A stretch of DNA of 28,653 nt from an uncultured Lachnospiraceae bacterium (GCA_900555195.1 USKC01000006.1:1-28653); one strand, 5' to 3'. Counted from the first letter of the stretch, positions 7,883 through 16,914 are shown. A program made the numbers and translations. The notes: generated by a model not told the origin, from the letters alone.

Positions 7883-7891
7883 ATTGTAACA
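7883..7891 (-). promoter_or_regulatory. Possible extended -10 promoter for the Spo0A-like gene
   Basis: Minus strand TGTTACAAT, an extended -10 (TGn-TACAAT), in the 164-bp gap after the mannose-1-phosphate guanylyltransferase gene. No convincing -35 is visible. It would give a leader of about 100 nt before the ATG at 7773 and allow the regulator and the two downstream transferases to be expressed apart from the nucleotide-sugar genes. Confidence 0.35.
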
Positions 7892-7937
7892 CGTCTTCAG
7901 AAAGAAGCAGAACCGGAATCCATCGAGAAATTTCGCC

Positions 7938-9005
7938 TTAAAGGTACGAATTTTCTCCTTTTTCCGACAGAGCTTCCACGATCTCTTTCACGCGCTGGGC
8001 CTGATCGGCCGGGCACACAAGAACCGCATCTTCGGCCTGGACGATGATCAGATCTTCGACTCCCACAGCGGCAATCAGCTTGTCTACAGCATACGCGGTG
8101 CAGTTCCTGCTGTCAAGAAGCAATGTTTTGCCCACCGTCAGATTCCCGCTCTCATCGCGTCCATGCAGCGCGTCAAAGGCATCCCAGCCTCCCACATCGC
8201 TCCATCCAAAATCCCCGTCCAGCATCAGCACCCGATCCGCACGCTCCATGATGCCATAATCCACGGAGATTTTCGGGATCTTCGGATAAATTTCCCACAG
8301 CAGCCGTTCTTCCTCAGGCGTTCCAAAGCCTTCCGCCAGCCGCATCAGGCACGCATAAATGTCCGGAAGCAGCTTTTCATACCAGGAAAGGATCGTGGAC
8401 GCCTTCCAGATGAACATCCCGCTGTTCCAGGAATAACAGCCTTCCTGCAGATAGCGTTTTGCCGTCTCGGCGTCAGGTTTTTCCACGAATTCCACTACTT
8501 TCCGGTAACGCTTTCCTTCCACCGCCTCGTTCCGGATATAGCCGTACCCGGTAGAGGGGAATGTAGGGCGAATGCCTATGGTCACCAGCGCATCCGTCTC
8601 TTCTGCCGCCGCCACAGCCTCCTTCAGCACTTCCCGGAATCCATCTTCATCCTGAATATAGGGGTCGGAGGGCACCACGCACATGATGCCGTCCCCATAC
8701 TTCTTCAGGATCGTGATTGCCGCATATCCGATGCAAGCCGCCGTATTTCTGGCCGCCGGCTCCGCGAGAATATGCGCCCTATCCACCCTTCCCGCCGTCT
8801 GTTCCAACATCAGCGGCACCTGGGATGCGTTGGTGACGATGAAAATATTCTCCCTCCCCGTCACCCCTGCCAGACGGTCTATCGCTTCATTTACCAGCGT
8901 TTCCCTTCCGGAAAGATTCAAAAACTGTTTGGGTTTTCTGCTGGTGGACAGGGGCCAAAGCCTGGTTCCGCCGCCCCCCGCCATCACTACTCCATAGGTT
9001 ATCAT
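7938..9005 (-). CDS. manC: Mannose-1-phosphate guanylyltransferase (short form)
   Basis: 355 residues. It makes GDP-mannose from mannose-1-phosphate and GTP in the cytosol. The nucleotidyltransferase signature GGGGTRLWPLS is at residues 10-20 and KPKQF at 24-28. VVPSDPYI, GYGYIRNE, VEFVEKPD and the YSWNSGMFIWKA block follow in family order. The length fits the form without the C-terminal cupin/isomerase domain, so phosphomannose isomerase must be encoded elsewhere. It follows GDP-fucose synthase by 66 bp on the same strand, and its product feeds Gmd and then GDP-fucose synthase. This completes the nucleotide-sugar part of the polysaccharide locus. Confidence 0.95.
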   Translation of the reverse strand: MITYGVVMAGGGGTRLWPLSTSRKPKQFLNLSGRETLVNEAIDRLAGVTGRENIFIVTNASQVPLMLEQTAGRVDRAHILAEPAARNTAACIGYAAITILKKYGDGIMCVVPSDPYIQDEDGFREVLKEAVAAAEETDALVTIGIRPTFPSTGYGYIRNEAVEGKRYRKVVEFVEKPDAETAKRYLQEGCYSWNSGMFIWKASTILSWYEKLLPDIYACLMRLAEGFGTPEEERLLWEIYPKIPKISVDYGIMERADRVLMLDGDFGWSDVGGWDAFDALHGRDESGNLTVGKTLLLDSRNCTAYAVDKLIAAVGVEDLIIVQAEDAVLVCPADQAQRVKEIVEALSEKGENSYL

Positions 9006-9050
9006 TCTGCCAGTCCGCCTTTCTTTTTCTATCCGCGCATCTTTTGTCCG

Positions 9051-9068
9051 CCCTGCCGCTTCGCAGGG
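9051..9068 (-). other. Intercistronic hairpin after GDP-fucose synthase
   Basis: CCCTGC and GCAGGG around a 6-nt loop, 3 bp downstream of the stop of the GDP-fucose synthase gene. No U-run follows on the minus strand, so it is more likely an mRNA stability element than a terminator. Confidence 0.4.
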
Positions 9069-9071
9069 TTC

Positions 9072-10025
9072 TCACATTCCGCGCGCCTGATCAATATTTT
9101 CCCGGAACCAATCGTAGGCCAGCTTCACGCCTTCCGGAAGCTCTACCTTATGCGTCCATCCCAGCCCGTGCAGCATCGTCACATCCGTAAGCTTCCTGGG
9201 CGTGCCGTCCGGCATCTGATCGTTCCAGACGATCCGGCCTTCATATCCCACGGTCTCCTTCACGATTTCCGCCAGCTGCCGGATGGTCACTTCCTTTCCG
9301 GTGCCGATATTCACATGGCTTTCCCCGCTGTAATTCTCCAGAAGAAATACGCAGGCATCCGCCATATCGTCCACATACAGAAACTCCCTGAGCGGGGAAC
9401 CGGTTCCCCACAGTTCCACAGTGGGGGCGCCGTTTTTCTTCGCCTCGTGGAATTTGCGGATCATGGCCGGCAGGACATGGCTTCCCTGCAGGTCATAGTT
9501 ATCATACGGCCCATACAGGTTGGTCGGCATACAGCTGATGAAATCGTCCCCATACTGCTGCTTGAAGAACTGGCACATCTTCAGCCCCGCGATCTTCGCA
9601 ATGGCATATGCTTCGTTCGTCTTCTCCAGCGGGCCGGTCAAAAGCGCGTCCTCCGGGATCGGCTGAGGCGCCATCCTGGGATAAATACAGGTACTGCCCA
9701 AAAACAGCAGTTTTTTCACCTGATAATCATGACAGCATTTGATCACGTTGCACTGGATCTGCATGTTCTCATAGGCGAACTGTGCAGGCGCCGTTTCATT
9801 GGCATGGATGCCGCCCACTTTGGCCGCTGCCAGCACCACCACATCCGGCCTTTCCTGTTCAAAGAAGTCACGCACCGCCTGCTGCTCTGTCAGATCCAGT
9901 TCTTTATGCGTTCTTCCGATCACCTGCTCATATCCTTTGGCCTTCAGATTTCTTACAATGGCGCTTCCCACCAGCCCTCTGTGGCCCGCCACATAAATTT
10001 TATCCGTTTTCTCAATTTTTCCCAT
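9072..10025 (-). CDS. fcl: GDP-L-fucose synthase
   Basis: 317 residues, the normal size. It carries out the epimerase and NADPH-reductase step from GDP-4-keto-6-deoxymannose to GDP-L-fucose. The short-chain dehydrogenase cofactor motif GHRGLVGSA is at residues 14-22, GSTCIYP (with the catalytic Ser and Cys) at 110-116, and the catalytic pair Y140/K144 lies in [31 protein letters not shown] segment is also typical. It is encoded between the GT-C-like gene and the guanylyltransferase gene; with gmd at the head of the cluster, the full route from GDP-mannose is present. The ATG at 10025 follows GGAG by about 8 nt. Confidence 0.96.
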   Translation of the reverse strand: MGKIEKTDKIYVAGHRGLVGSAIVRNLKAKGYEQVIGRTHKELDLTEQQAVRDFFEQERPDVVVLAAAKVGGIHANETAPAQFAYENMQIQCNVIKCCHDYQVKKLLFLGSTCIYPRMAPQPIPEDALLTGPLEKTNEAYAIAKIAGLKMCQFFKQQYGDDFISCMPTNLYGPYDNYDLQGSHVLPAMIRKFHEAKKNGAPTVELWGTGSPLREFLYVDDMADACVFLLENYSGESHVNIGTGKEVTIRQLAEIVKETVGYEGRIVWNDQMPDGTPRKLTDVTMLHGLGWTHKVELPEGVKLAYDWFRENIDQARGM

Positions 10026-10077
10026 ATTTCGTCTCCATCCTGGAGCGTTTCCGCCCCGTATTTCTCCTTCATGCTCT

Positions 10078-10103
10078 AACGGTCCAGACAGGGCTGAACC
10101 GTT
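10078..10103 (-). other. Intercistronic hairpin before GDP-fucose synthase
   Basis: On the minus strand AACGGTTCAG pairs with CTGGACCGTT around a 6-nt loop. The one non-Watson-Crick position is a G-U wobble in minus-strand RNA but a mismatch in plus-strand RNA. No U-run follows. It lies in the 93-bp gap after the GT-C-like gene and may shape mRNA processing. Confidence 0.45.
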
Positions 10104-10118
10104 GCCGTACTCCCTCTT

Positions 10119-11828
10119 TTATGGCGTATTCTCACTTCCTGCCGCCCTGAATCCATACCGCAGATCCCCGGTTTCCTTTCCCTTCCCCCTCAGTTCGATC
10201 TCCTGCACACGGGGAGAAGAAGGAAACAGATCATATCCAATCTGTCCGCCATCCGCCGGCACATAGACCGTCACGCCGTCCACCTCATAAGTAAACGCCT
10301 CAAACGTTCCATAGTCCTGCTGCCTGATATAATAAGGCTCCGCCGCCGTCCGTGAAATGGCCCCCGCCAGGTCAGCCGCCTTATACAGCGCAAAAATCGC
10401 AGCAGCGATCAGGAACAGCCTCCTCCCGATCTCCTTTCGTCCCCGGCCGAACAGATGGCAGTATATAAATCCCCCCACCCCCGTCGGAAGAGCCACGATA
10501 TAGACATAGCCATAGCGCACCAGCGGGGCAGAAAACTGCCAGAACAGATAGCCAACGATCAAAACGAACGCATACAGCACCCAATCCCAGTCCACCTTTC
10601 TTGCGCCTCTGCTTCGTCCCGCCAGGAACGTATACACGATCGTTCCCGCTCCTGCTACCACGCCGAGCGCGCTGGATAATACCCAGACCTTTTCCAGCCC
10701 CTTCAGCGCCGCGAACCATCCTCTAACCCACACCGCAAACGGCGTGTCATACAGGTTTACGTCATACAACAGCCTGGCAAACACCTGGATCTCCTTGGCA
10801 TCGCAATCCGCATACCCTTTTTCAATCTTCCAGTCCACCTGAAACAGATCCAGAAATGTGAACGGATAGAGCAGCCAGCCTGATATCAGCACGCCCCGGA
10901 TCAGCCAGGGAATGCAGATTCCCAGGCCAAGGCCCAGATACAGGCCGATCTGCTTCCATTTTCTGTCCCGAATCAGCATAATGGCGGGCTTCAGAACCAG
11001 CAGAAGCACCACCGCGGCAGATACCTTCACCGTCACCGCAAACACAAGCAGCAGGGACAGAAGCGCATACGGTGTGACATTTCCCTCTTTCCTTTCCATC
11101 AGATCCAGCCATGCGATCAGCACATAGAATAAAAGCAGCATGGCAAAATAATCGGAAGCAGGGGATACCATTTCTCCGAACAGAACCGTCAGATAATAAA
11201 TCGCGCCCAGCCGGACAAAGTCCGAAACCAGGAGATGGCTGCGCCGTCTTATGCCAAATATTCCAGCGCACTGAACCGCCACCACCAACGCAAGAAATCC
11301 CTGCACCGTATGCAAGGACTCTCCGAACAGCCATTTCATGCTGTAAAGGGCGCAGAGGGCGAAGGCTGCGCTGTTATAGGCAAAGCGGCTGTGTAGGTTG
11401 CCCAGCCCGCATACCACGCCGTACTCTTCGATCCACCGGATGGCCTGTGCGTGATACAGCCCCGTGTCCACATGCATATATCCTCTGGAGGTTCCATAGG
11501 CCATAAGCAGAATAAGACATGCCAGCAGCACCAGGCCGGCCGGTCCGGCAGCTGCCGTCTTCTTCTTCCAGAAGGAAAGCAGCTGCCTATGCCACAATAC
11601 GATAACCAACAGGCAAAACAGGATCAGGAGCACATTGGCCCAAAGACCCACGCCCCCAAAAAGGCTGAATACCTGTGCATATACCGTAAGCGCCGCAAGG
11701 CCTGCCATGAGCATCCCGGTCGCCTTTCCACAGCAATAGCCCAGGCGCCGGAAGGGCCGCAGGACGGCAAAACCGGTCAAAAAAGCAGTTGCGAACAGAT
11801 AGCCCCAATTCAATAGTACATACAGCAT
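10119..11828 (-). CDS. Polytopic membrane protein, GT-C-like (LIC_10190-type)
   Basis: 569 residues with about eleven membrane segments and a C-terminal region of ~75 residues that reads as an extracytoplasmic domain. After the fourth segment comes DTGLYHAQAIRWIEEYG, then VCGLGNLHSRFAYNSA. Together they match the 'D..LYH.Q.I.W...YG.V.GL.NLH.R...NS' pattern I associate with LIC_10190-type membrane proteins of polysaccharide clusters. The early acidic residue in the first outer loop resembles the catalytic Asp of GT-C glycosyltransferases, which use polyprenyl-phosphate sugars. A role in adding a side sugar made by the GtrB-like enzyme is an inference. It lies between gmd (65-bp gap) and GDP-fucose synthase in the same direction. 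Confidence 0.65.
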   Translation of the reverse strand: MLYVLLNWGYLFATAFLTGFAVLRPFRRLGYCCGKATGMLMAGLAALTVYAQVFSLFGGVGLWANVLLILFCLLVIVLWHRQLLSFWKKKTAAAGPAGLVLLACLILLMAYGTSRGYMHVDTGLYHAQAIRWIEEYGVVCGLGNLHSRFAYNSAAFALCALYSMKWLFGESLHTVQGFLALVVAVQCAGIFGIRRRSHLLVSDFVRLGAIYYLTVLFGEMVSPASDYFAMLLLFYVLIAWLDLMERKEGNVTPYALLSLLLVFAVTVKVSAAVVLLLVLKPAIMLIRDRKWKQIGLYLGLGLGICIPWLIRGVLISGWLLYPFTFLDLFQVDWKIEKGYADCDAKEIQVFARLLYDVNLYDTPFAVWVRGWFAALKGLEKVWVLSSALGVVAGAGTIVYTFLAGRSRGARKVDWDWVLYAFVLIVGYLFWQFSAPLVRYGYVYIVALPTGVGGFIYCHLFGRGRKEIGRRLFLIAAAIFALYKAADLAGAISRTAAEPYYIRQQDYGTFEAFTYEVDGVTVYVPADGGQIGYDLFPSSPRVQEIELRGKGKETGDLRYGFRAAGSENTP

Positions 11829-11893
11829 TCGTTTTCCTTGCCTTTCTTATCCTACGCCCTGCTTTCCCCATGACAGACACCGCAAGCGGAAAC

Positions 11894-12958
11894 TCATCTG
11901 CGCGCTTTGTACTCCTCGCAGCTCATGCCGGTTGCCGCCTTCATATCCGCGTTCATCATCATTGCCACAAGGCCTTTAAAATCCACTTTCCGCTTCCAGC
12001 CCAGCTCTCTTTCCGCTTTCTCGCAGTTTCCCCAGAGGAATTCCACCTCCGCCGGGCGATAAAATTCCGGATTCACATCCACCAGAAGCCGGCCTGTCTG
12101 CGCATCATATCCCTTTTCCCTCACGCCGGTTCCTTCCCAGCGGATCTGAATTCCCACCTCTTCAAAAGCCGCTTCCACGAATTCCCTAACCGTGTGGGTC
12201 TCATTGGTGGACAGCACATAATCTCCCGGCTTATCCTGCTGCAGCATCAGCCACATGCCTTCCACATAGTCTCCGGCAAATCCCCAGTCGCGCTTCGCAT
12301 TCATGTTGCCCAGGGAAAGCTTCTCCTGCTTTCCCGCCAGGATGTTGGCAATCGCCAGCGTAATCTTCCTGGTTACAAAATTTTCCCCTCTGCGGGGCGA
12401 CTCATGGTTGAACAGAATGCCGTTGCAGGCGAACATGTTATAAGACTCCCGATAGTTAACCGTAATCCAATAGGAATACAGCTTGGCCACGCCGTAGGGG
12501 CTCTTCGGATAGAAAGGCGTCTTCTCACTCTGCGGCGCTGTTTCCGGCAGGCCGCCGAACAATTCTGAAGTGGACGCCTGATAAAAACGGCAGGGCCCTC
12601 CGTTGATCCGGATCGCCTCAAGAAGCTTCAGCGTGCTGATACCCGTTGCGTCCGCCGTATATTCGGGCACTTCAAAGGAGATCCCCACATGGGACTGCGC
12701 CGCCAGATTATACACCTCCGTGGGCTTTATCTCCGCCATCAGGCGCATCAGGGCGCTGGAATCTGTCGTATCCGCATAATGCAGAAAAAACTTAACATTA
12801 TTATAAGGAGAATGGATCAAATGGTCAATCCTGCCGGTCACTGAAATGCTGTGCCTGCGCACCAGGCCGTGCACCTCATACCCTTTCTCCAGCAGAAATT
12901 CAGCCAGATAGGAACCATCCTGCCCGTTCACTCCTGTTATCAAAGCCACGTTATTCAT
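11894..12958 (-). CDS. gmd: GDP-mannose 4,6-dehydratase
   Basis: 354 residues, typical length. It converts GDP-mannose to GDP-4-keto-6-deoxymannose in the cytosol. The NADP motif [15 protein letters not shown] starts at residue 9, and RRHSI at 34-38 is a family marker for NADP binding. The catalytic Y155 and K159 are in [15 protein letters not shown], and [15 protein letters not shown] is the classic Gmd segment. It is the first gene of the minus-strand polysaccharide locus, read from a strong predicted promoter at 13071-13099 directly opposite an AraC-family gene. AGAGGAT precedes the ATG. Nothing unusual in the protein. Confidence 0.97.
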   Translation of the reverse strand: MNNVALITGVNGQDGSYLAEFLLEKGYEVHGLVRRHSISVTGRIDHLIHSPYNNVKFFLHYADTTDSSALMRLMAEIKPTEVYNLAAQSHVGISFEVPEYTADATGISTLKLLEAIRINGGPCRFYQASTSELFGGLPETAPQSEKTPFYPKSPYGVAKLYSYWITVNYRESYNMFACNGILFNHESPRRGENFVTRKITLAIANILAGKQEKLSLGNMNAKRDWGFAGDYVEGMWLMLQQDKPGDYVLSTNETHTVREFVEAAFEEVGIQIRWEGTGVREKGYDAQTGRLLVDVNPEFYRPAEVEFLWGNCEKAERELGWKRKVDFKGLVAMMMNADMKAATGMSCEEYKARR

Positions 12959-13070
12959 ACATCCGCATCCTCTCTTTCCTTCTCTTCAACAATCCCATCA
13001 CCTGCCCCAACCCACAGCATGTTCGGACGACGGGATGGTCATATGCTTTATTTTGCTGCGACCTCATGAA

Positions 13071-13099
13071 AATATAGCATTTAATTTTCCTGATGGCAA
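13071..13099 (-). promoter_or_regulatory. Predicted promoter of the gmd operon
   Basis: Minus strand TTGCCA, 17 nt, TATATT, with TGC immediately before the -10 (extended -10). The spacing is ideal. The transcript would have a leader of about 105 nt before gmd. Its -35 lies inside one arm of the inverted repeat shared with the divergent promoter. Confidence 0.75.
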
Positions 13100-13138
13100 T
13101 TTATTATCTTGCCGACAAATAGGAATATATTGCTATCA
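13091..13138. promoter_or_regulatory. Inverted repeat carrying both divergent -35 elements
   Basis: TGATGGCAAT at 13091-13100 and ATTGCTATCA at 13129-13138 are reverse complements at nine of ten positions, centred 38 bp apart. Each arm contains the -35 of one of the two divergent promoters. It is a candidate operator for the AraC-family regulator, which would then control both itself and the polysaccharide locus. This is inferred from position only. Confidence 0.4.
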
Positions 13139-13158
13139 GAAATGGATTATTGTATAAT
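13130..13158 (+). promoter_or_regulatory. Predicted promoter of the AraC-family gene
   Basis: TTGCTA, 17 nt, TATAAT. The -10 is a perfect consensus. The expected start point lies about 30 nt upstream of the ATG at 13196. Confidence 0.75.
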
Positions 13159-13195
13159 GTTTTTGGCTGAATTTTGAAGGAAATATGGGGGACTT

Positions 13196-14032
13196 ATGGC
13201 AAAATCTTTATCGGATCGGGTGTTGGCTACGCCTTCCGGATATGCAAAACAGCATTATTTGTATGTGCAGGAAATCGGAACGCTCACGAGCATGGAACCG
13301 CATATCAGTTCCAGACAAAATCTGAGTTCCTACCTCTTCCTGACGGTCAGAAAGGGCGAGGGATATCTCACTTACCGCGGGCGAAAACATTTCCTTCATG
13401 CGGGTGACTGCGTCTATATCAACTGCCGGAACCAGTATGCCCATGAAAGCACGGCAGAACACCCCTGGACGCTGATGTGGGTGCACTTCAACGGAAATGG
13501 TGCGGACGATTATTATCAAACCTATCAGGGACAGGAGCGCAGCTCGATCTTCCATCCAGCCGATATCGCCCCCTTTCTTGATAGTTTAACCGCTCTGTAT
13601 GGACTGATGCATGATAAGCCGTCTTTCATGGAATTGACCGCGCACAAGTACCTGACAGATCTGATCACCCTCTGTTTTATAGAAAATAAGCCGGAAGGCT
13701 CTTCCGGCAGCGCCACCGCCTCCAAGCTCGCCCAGATCCGGCGGTATCTGGAGGAACATTATCCGGAAAAAATCACTCTGGAAAGCCTTTCCGGCCATTT
13801 TTTCATCAGCAAGTATCACCTGGCCAGGGAATATAAGAAGCATTATGGCATCACCATCGGAAGCGATCTGACCGCCATGCGCCTCTCGCGCGCCAAATCC
13901 CTGCTTCGGTTTTCCGACAGTTCCGTTGAGGAAATCGCAGCGGACTGCGGATTTGCAGATGCCGGCTATTTTATCAAAGTATTTAAAAAGGCGGAGAATA
14001 TGACGCCCCTGGAATATCGCAGGAAATGGTAA
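13196..14032 (+). CDS. AraC-family transcriptional regulator
   Basis: 278 residues. The N-terminal half is a cupin-type sensing domain (GEGYLTYRGRKHFLHAGDCV, then NQYAHES), as in regulators that bind sugars. The C-terminal ~100 residues hold two helix-turn-helix units: TLESLSGHFFISKYHLAREY and SVEEIAADCGFADAGYFIKV, ending in FKKAENMTPLEYRRKW, the AraC signature. GGGGGA precedes the ATG by a short spacing of about 3 nt. It is transcribed divergently from gmd, with the two promoters overlapping an inverted repeat, so the polysaccharide operon is the likeliest target. The ligand is unknown. Confidence 0.93.
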   Translation: MAKSLSDRVLATPSGYAKQHYLYVQEIGTLTSMEPHISSRQNLSSYLFLTVRKGEGYLTYRGRKHFLHAGDCVYINCRNQYAHESTAEHPWTLMWVHFNGNGADDYYQTYQGQERSSIFHPADIAPFLDSLTALYGLMHDKPSFMELTAHKYLTDLITLCFIENKPEGSSGSATASKLAQIRRYLEEHYPEKITLESLSGHFFISKYHLAREYKKHYGITIGSDLTAMRLSRAKSLLRFSDSSVEEIAADCGFADAGYFIKVFKKAENMTPLEYRRKW

Positions 14033-14110
14033 ATTTCTATCAAATAAACGGCAGACCGTCCGCAGAGGCGGAACACAGGCCGCGCTGCCGGCGGCAGAAT
14101 GGAGATCCGT

Positions 14111-15973
14111 ATGACTACAGGAAAAGAAAAATGTGTGATCGCCGCCCAAAGCTATCTGGCTGCTTTCGCTCTGTCCAATATCGGGCAGCTTTCCACCACC
14201 AGTATCATCACCCTGGTTCTATTCTTTGTTTGTTTTCAGTTCTTCCTGTTTGCAACCGTTCGGGAAAAGGAGGCCCTGATTCAGAAAGACGGCAAACGTC
14301 TCGTGCGCTCCCTCCCGGCTCAGAAAAGGTTCCGGTCCGCATTTCTTCTGGGCCTGCTCTTTACCTGCTTCTATCTGGCAGCTGAGCACCAGAACCTCAC
14401 CGGCTCCCTGGAAAATCCCCTGTTTCGCGCCTTCTATCTTCTCATGACGGCAGCAGGGCTCCTGGTTCTTTTTTTTCACTGCCTGAAATATCTGCTGCTT
14501 GTCCTGGAAGGCCGTTCCCAACGCATTCTCGCGCTGAAAAAGCCTTCTCCGGAAGGCTCCCGCCTTCCTCTTCAGGTAAAAATCCTCATTCCCGGCATTT
14601 TGCTGTGCTGCTGGCTTCCCTGGTTTCTTTACAATTTCCCAGGCGTGATGACGCCCGACAGCCTGAGCCAATACCGTCAGGCCATGGGGCTAACCGGATA
14701 CAGCGATCATCATCCTTTCCTTCACACGCTGATCCTGCAGCTTTTTCTGCGCGCCGGCATGGCTGTTTTTGACAATGTTTATGCCGCCATCGCCTGCTAT
14801 ACGGTATTTCAGATGGTTGCCATGGCCCTTATCATCCTATACTGCATCTGCGTTTTATACCGATACAACGCAGGCAAAAAACTCTGTTTTTTCTTTCTGC
14901 TTTTTTATGCGCTCATTCCATATAATGGAATTTATTCCGTCACCCTGTGGAAAGACATCCTTTTCTCCGGCGTAATGCTGATCTTCGCGCTTTCCCTATA
15001 TCAGCTCCTGCATCTGGAAAACGAAGGGGAACATCTCACCAGAGCCGCCCTGGCAGAACGCCTTCCTCTGTTTGTCAAGCTGTGCCTCTTTGGCCTTCTT
15101 CTCACTCTGATGCGTTCCAACGGCCTGTATGTCTTTCTTTTGACCGTTCCCTTCCTGCTCTTTTCCCTCAGGAAGGAATACCGGCTCCTCCTACCCGCGC
15201 TGGCGATTGTCCTGGGCCTTTCCCTTCTCATAAAAGGCCCCCTGTATCATGCGTTGGGCGTGGAAAAGCCGGCGTTCTCCGAATCCATCTCCATTCCGGC
15301 CCAGCAGATCGCCCGCGTGGTATATGAAGGAAGAAAACTCAGCGAAGAACAGATCCAGCTTCTAGAACAGACCGTGGATTATGACTCCATCGCCAGCTAT
15401 TATCAGCCGGAACTTTCTGATCCCATTAAGGCCCTCATCCAGTATGGCAATCCGGAATATCTGGAAACCCACAAGCTGGAATATCTGAAGCTGTGGCTTT
15501 CGCTCGGCATCTCTTATCCGCTGGATTACTGGAACGCTTTCGTGGATCAGACCAAGGGATATTGGTTCCCCGCCGCCCCAGGGCTTCTCACCAACGAAGG
15601 CATCTCGCCGAACGAAGAGGGCCTTTCCTGGCAGCCCATCCTGAGGGGGACCATCGTCTGGAAAACGGTGGAAATCCTTGGAAAGCTCTATACCATTTTC
15701 CCTCTGTACGGCCTCCTCTACAGTCCCGGAGCGTTCACCTGGGCAGCCCTGTTCCTCTTTGTCAACTGCCTACGAAACGGACGAAGGAAGAACCTGACTC
15801 TCTTTGTCCCTTTCTTCGCCCTCGTCCTCACCCTCTGTCTGGCCACGCCCGTGGCCAGCGACATGCGGTATATCTATCCCCTGGTCTTCTCCATGCCGCT
15901 GCTGATCTATGCCAGCCTGGAGATGCCGGATACGATGCCCAGGGAGAAAAACTCCCCTCACACCGTTCATTAA
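14111..15973 (+). CDS. DUF6020-like polytopic membrane protein, putative GT-C glycosyltransferase
   Basis: 620 residues from the preferred ATG (GGAG 6 nt upstream; an ATG at 14099 overlaps that site and lacks its own). It has about twelve membrane segments. After the fifth segment comes PGVMTPDSLSQ at 177-187 and DHHPFLHT at 199-206. This pattern of an acidic residue in the first large outer loop followed by HP is shared by DUF6020 proteins and resembles the GT-C catalytic loop. Function in the family is not established. It follows the AraC-family gene by 78 bp and could be co-transcribed. Together with the GtrB-like enzyme it may decorate the polysaccharide from outside; this is inference. 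A bidirectional terminator follows directly. Confidence 0.7.
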   Translation: MTTGKEKCVIAAQSYLAAFALSNIGQLSTTSIITLVLFFVCFQFFLFATVREKEALIQKDGKRLVRSLPAQKRFRSAFLLGLLFTCFYLAAEHQNLTGSLENPLFRAFYLLMTAAGLLVLFFHCLKYLLLVLEGRSQRILALKKPSPEGSRLPLQVKILIPGILLCCWLPWFLYNFPGVMTPDSLSQYRQAMGLTGYSDHHPFLHTLILQLFLRAGMAVFDNVYAAIACYTVFQMVAMALIILYCICVLYRYNAGKKLCFFFLLFYALIPYNGIYSVTLWKDILFSGVMLIFALSLYQLLHLENEGEHLTRAALAERLPLFVKLCLFGLLLTLMRSNGLYVFLLTVPFLLFSLRKEYRLLLPALAIVLGLSLLIKGPLYHALGVEKPAFSESISIPAQQIARVVYEGRKLSEEQIQLLEQTVDYDSIASYYQPELSDPIKALIQYGNPEYLETHKLEYLKLWLSLGISYPLDYWNAFVDQTKGYWFPAAPGLLTNEGISPNEEGLSWQPILRGTIVWKTVEILGKLYTIFPLYGLLYSPGAFTWAALFLFVNCLRNGRRKNLTLFVPFFALVLTLCLATPVASDMRYIYPLVFSMPLLIYASLEMPDTMPREKNSPHTVH

Positions 15974-15974
15974 A

Positions 15975-16000
15975 AAAAGGCGCCTGAGCCGGCGCCTTTT
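15975..16000. terminator. Bidirectional terminator between converging genes
   Basis: AAAAGGCGCC and GGCGCCTTTT around a 6-nt loop, with T-rich tracts on both sides (TTTTCTTT on the plus strand, TTTTTTTAAT on the minus strand). It serves both the membrane protein gene ending at 15973 and rfbD ending at 16003. Confidence 0.92.
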
Positions 16001-16002
16001 CT

Positions 16003-16851
16003 TTATCTCTCCGTCCGCATATATTCTTCAATCGCATCGTGCCAGTCCGCAAACATGAAATCCGTGGTCAGCTTGAACATCCTGTTTTCCAGAATCGAGT
16101 ACGCAGGTCTCGGCGCAGCCGCCCCATATTCCTCCGTGGTAACGTCAATGATCTGCGTCTTTTTTCCCGCCAGCCGAAGCACCTCCCGCGCAAAATCAGC
16201 CCAGCAGCAGCTTCCTTCACAAGTTGCATGGAACAGGCCGTAATTCTCCGTAAAAAGCAGTGCGCCGATCGCCTTGGCCAGTTCAGACGCGCTGGTGGGA
16301 GAACCTACCTGATCGCACACCACACGAATCTGGTCATGGGTCTCTGACAGCTTCAGCATCGTCCTGGCAAAGTTTCTGCCGTCCCCATACAGCCATGCGG
16401 TCCTCAGGATAAAATACCGATCCGCAAAATCTTTCACATACTCTTCCCCTGCCAGCTTGGTAGAACCGTAAGCGCTCTGCGGATCTGTTTTGTCCGTCTC
16501 CACATACGGATTCTCCCGATTCTTTCCATCGAATACATAATCCGTGGAAATATGCATCAGCTTCGCCCCCGTCTCCCTGGATGCGATCGCCAGGTTCCGC
16601 GCGCCGATCGCATTGATCCGGAACGCATTCTCATAATCCGTCTCACATTTATCCACGTTCGTATGCGCCGCGCAATTAATGATCGCATAAGGCTTCACCT
16701 CGCGCGCCAGCTCCATCACCTTGTCCACATCCGTGATATCCAGTTCTCCCACATCCGTGTTCACAAAACTGATGTCCTCCGCGCCCTTATAAAACGCGTT
16801 CACCGCCCTTCCCAGCTGCCCGTTGCAGCCGGTCACTATAATCTTTTTCAT
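16003..16851 (-). CDS. rfbD: dTDP-4-dehydrorhamnose reductase
   Basis: 282 residues, full length. It reduces dTDP-4-keto-L-rhamnose to dTDP-L-rhamnose. The cofactor motif GCNGQLGRAV starts at residue 8, STDYVFDG is at 102-109 and the catalytic Y128/K132 are in SAYGSTKLAGEEY. The C-terminal SILENRMF and DWHDAIEEYM segments are also typical. It stands alone: rfbA, rfbB and rfbC are not in the window, so they must be elsewhere if the pathway is complete. It has its own promoter at 16886-16914, converges on the DUF6020-like gene, and is probably monocistronic. GGAGG lies 11 nt from the ATG, rather far. Confidence 0.95.
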   Translation of the reverse strand: MKKIIVTGCNGQLGRAVNAFYKGAEDISFVNTDVGELDITDVDKVMELAREVKPYAIINCAAHTNVDKCETDYENAFRINAIGARNLAIASRETGAKLMHISTDYVFDGKNRENPYVETDKTDPQSAYGSTKLAGEEYVKDFADRYFILRTAWLYGDGRNFARTMLKLSETHDQIRVVCDQVGSPTSASELAKAIGALLFTENYGLFHATCEGSCCWADFAREVLRLAGKKTQIIDVTTEEYGAAAPRPAYSILENRMFKLTTDFMFADWHDAIEEYMRTER

Positions 16852-16885
16852 CTATCCGCATACCTCCATTTCTCTCATTATGCCT

Positions 16886-16914
16886 ATTCTACCATATCTC
16901 CCTCCGCTTGGCTA
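16886..16914 (-). promoter_or_regulatory. Predicted promoter of rfbD
   Basis: Minus strand TAGCCA, 17 nt, TAGAAT, with TGG directly before the -10 (extended -10). It is about 35 nt upstream of the start codon. Confidence 0.55.

Noticed and set aside
8163..10079. Very long plus-strand frame (638 codons)
   Set aside because: It lies antisense to manC and fcl, both of which have complete catalytic motifs. The His/Arg/Pro-rich translation is a typical shadow of GC-rich codons.
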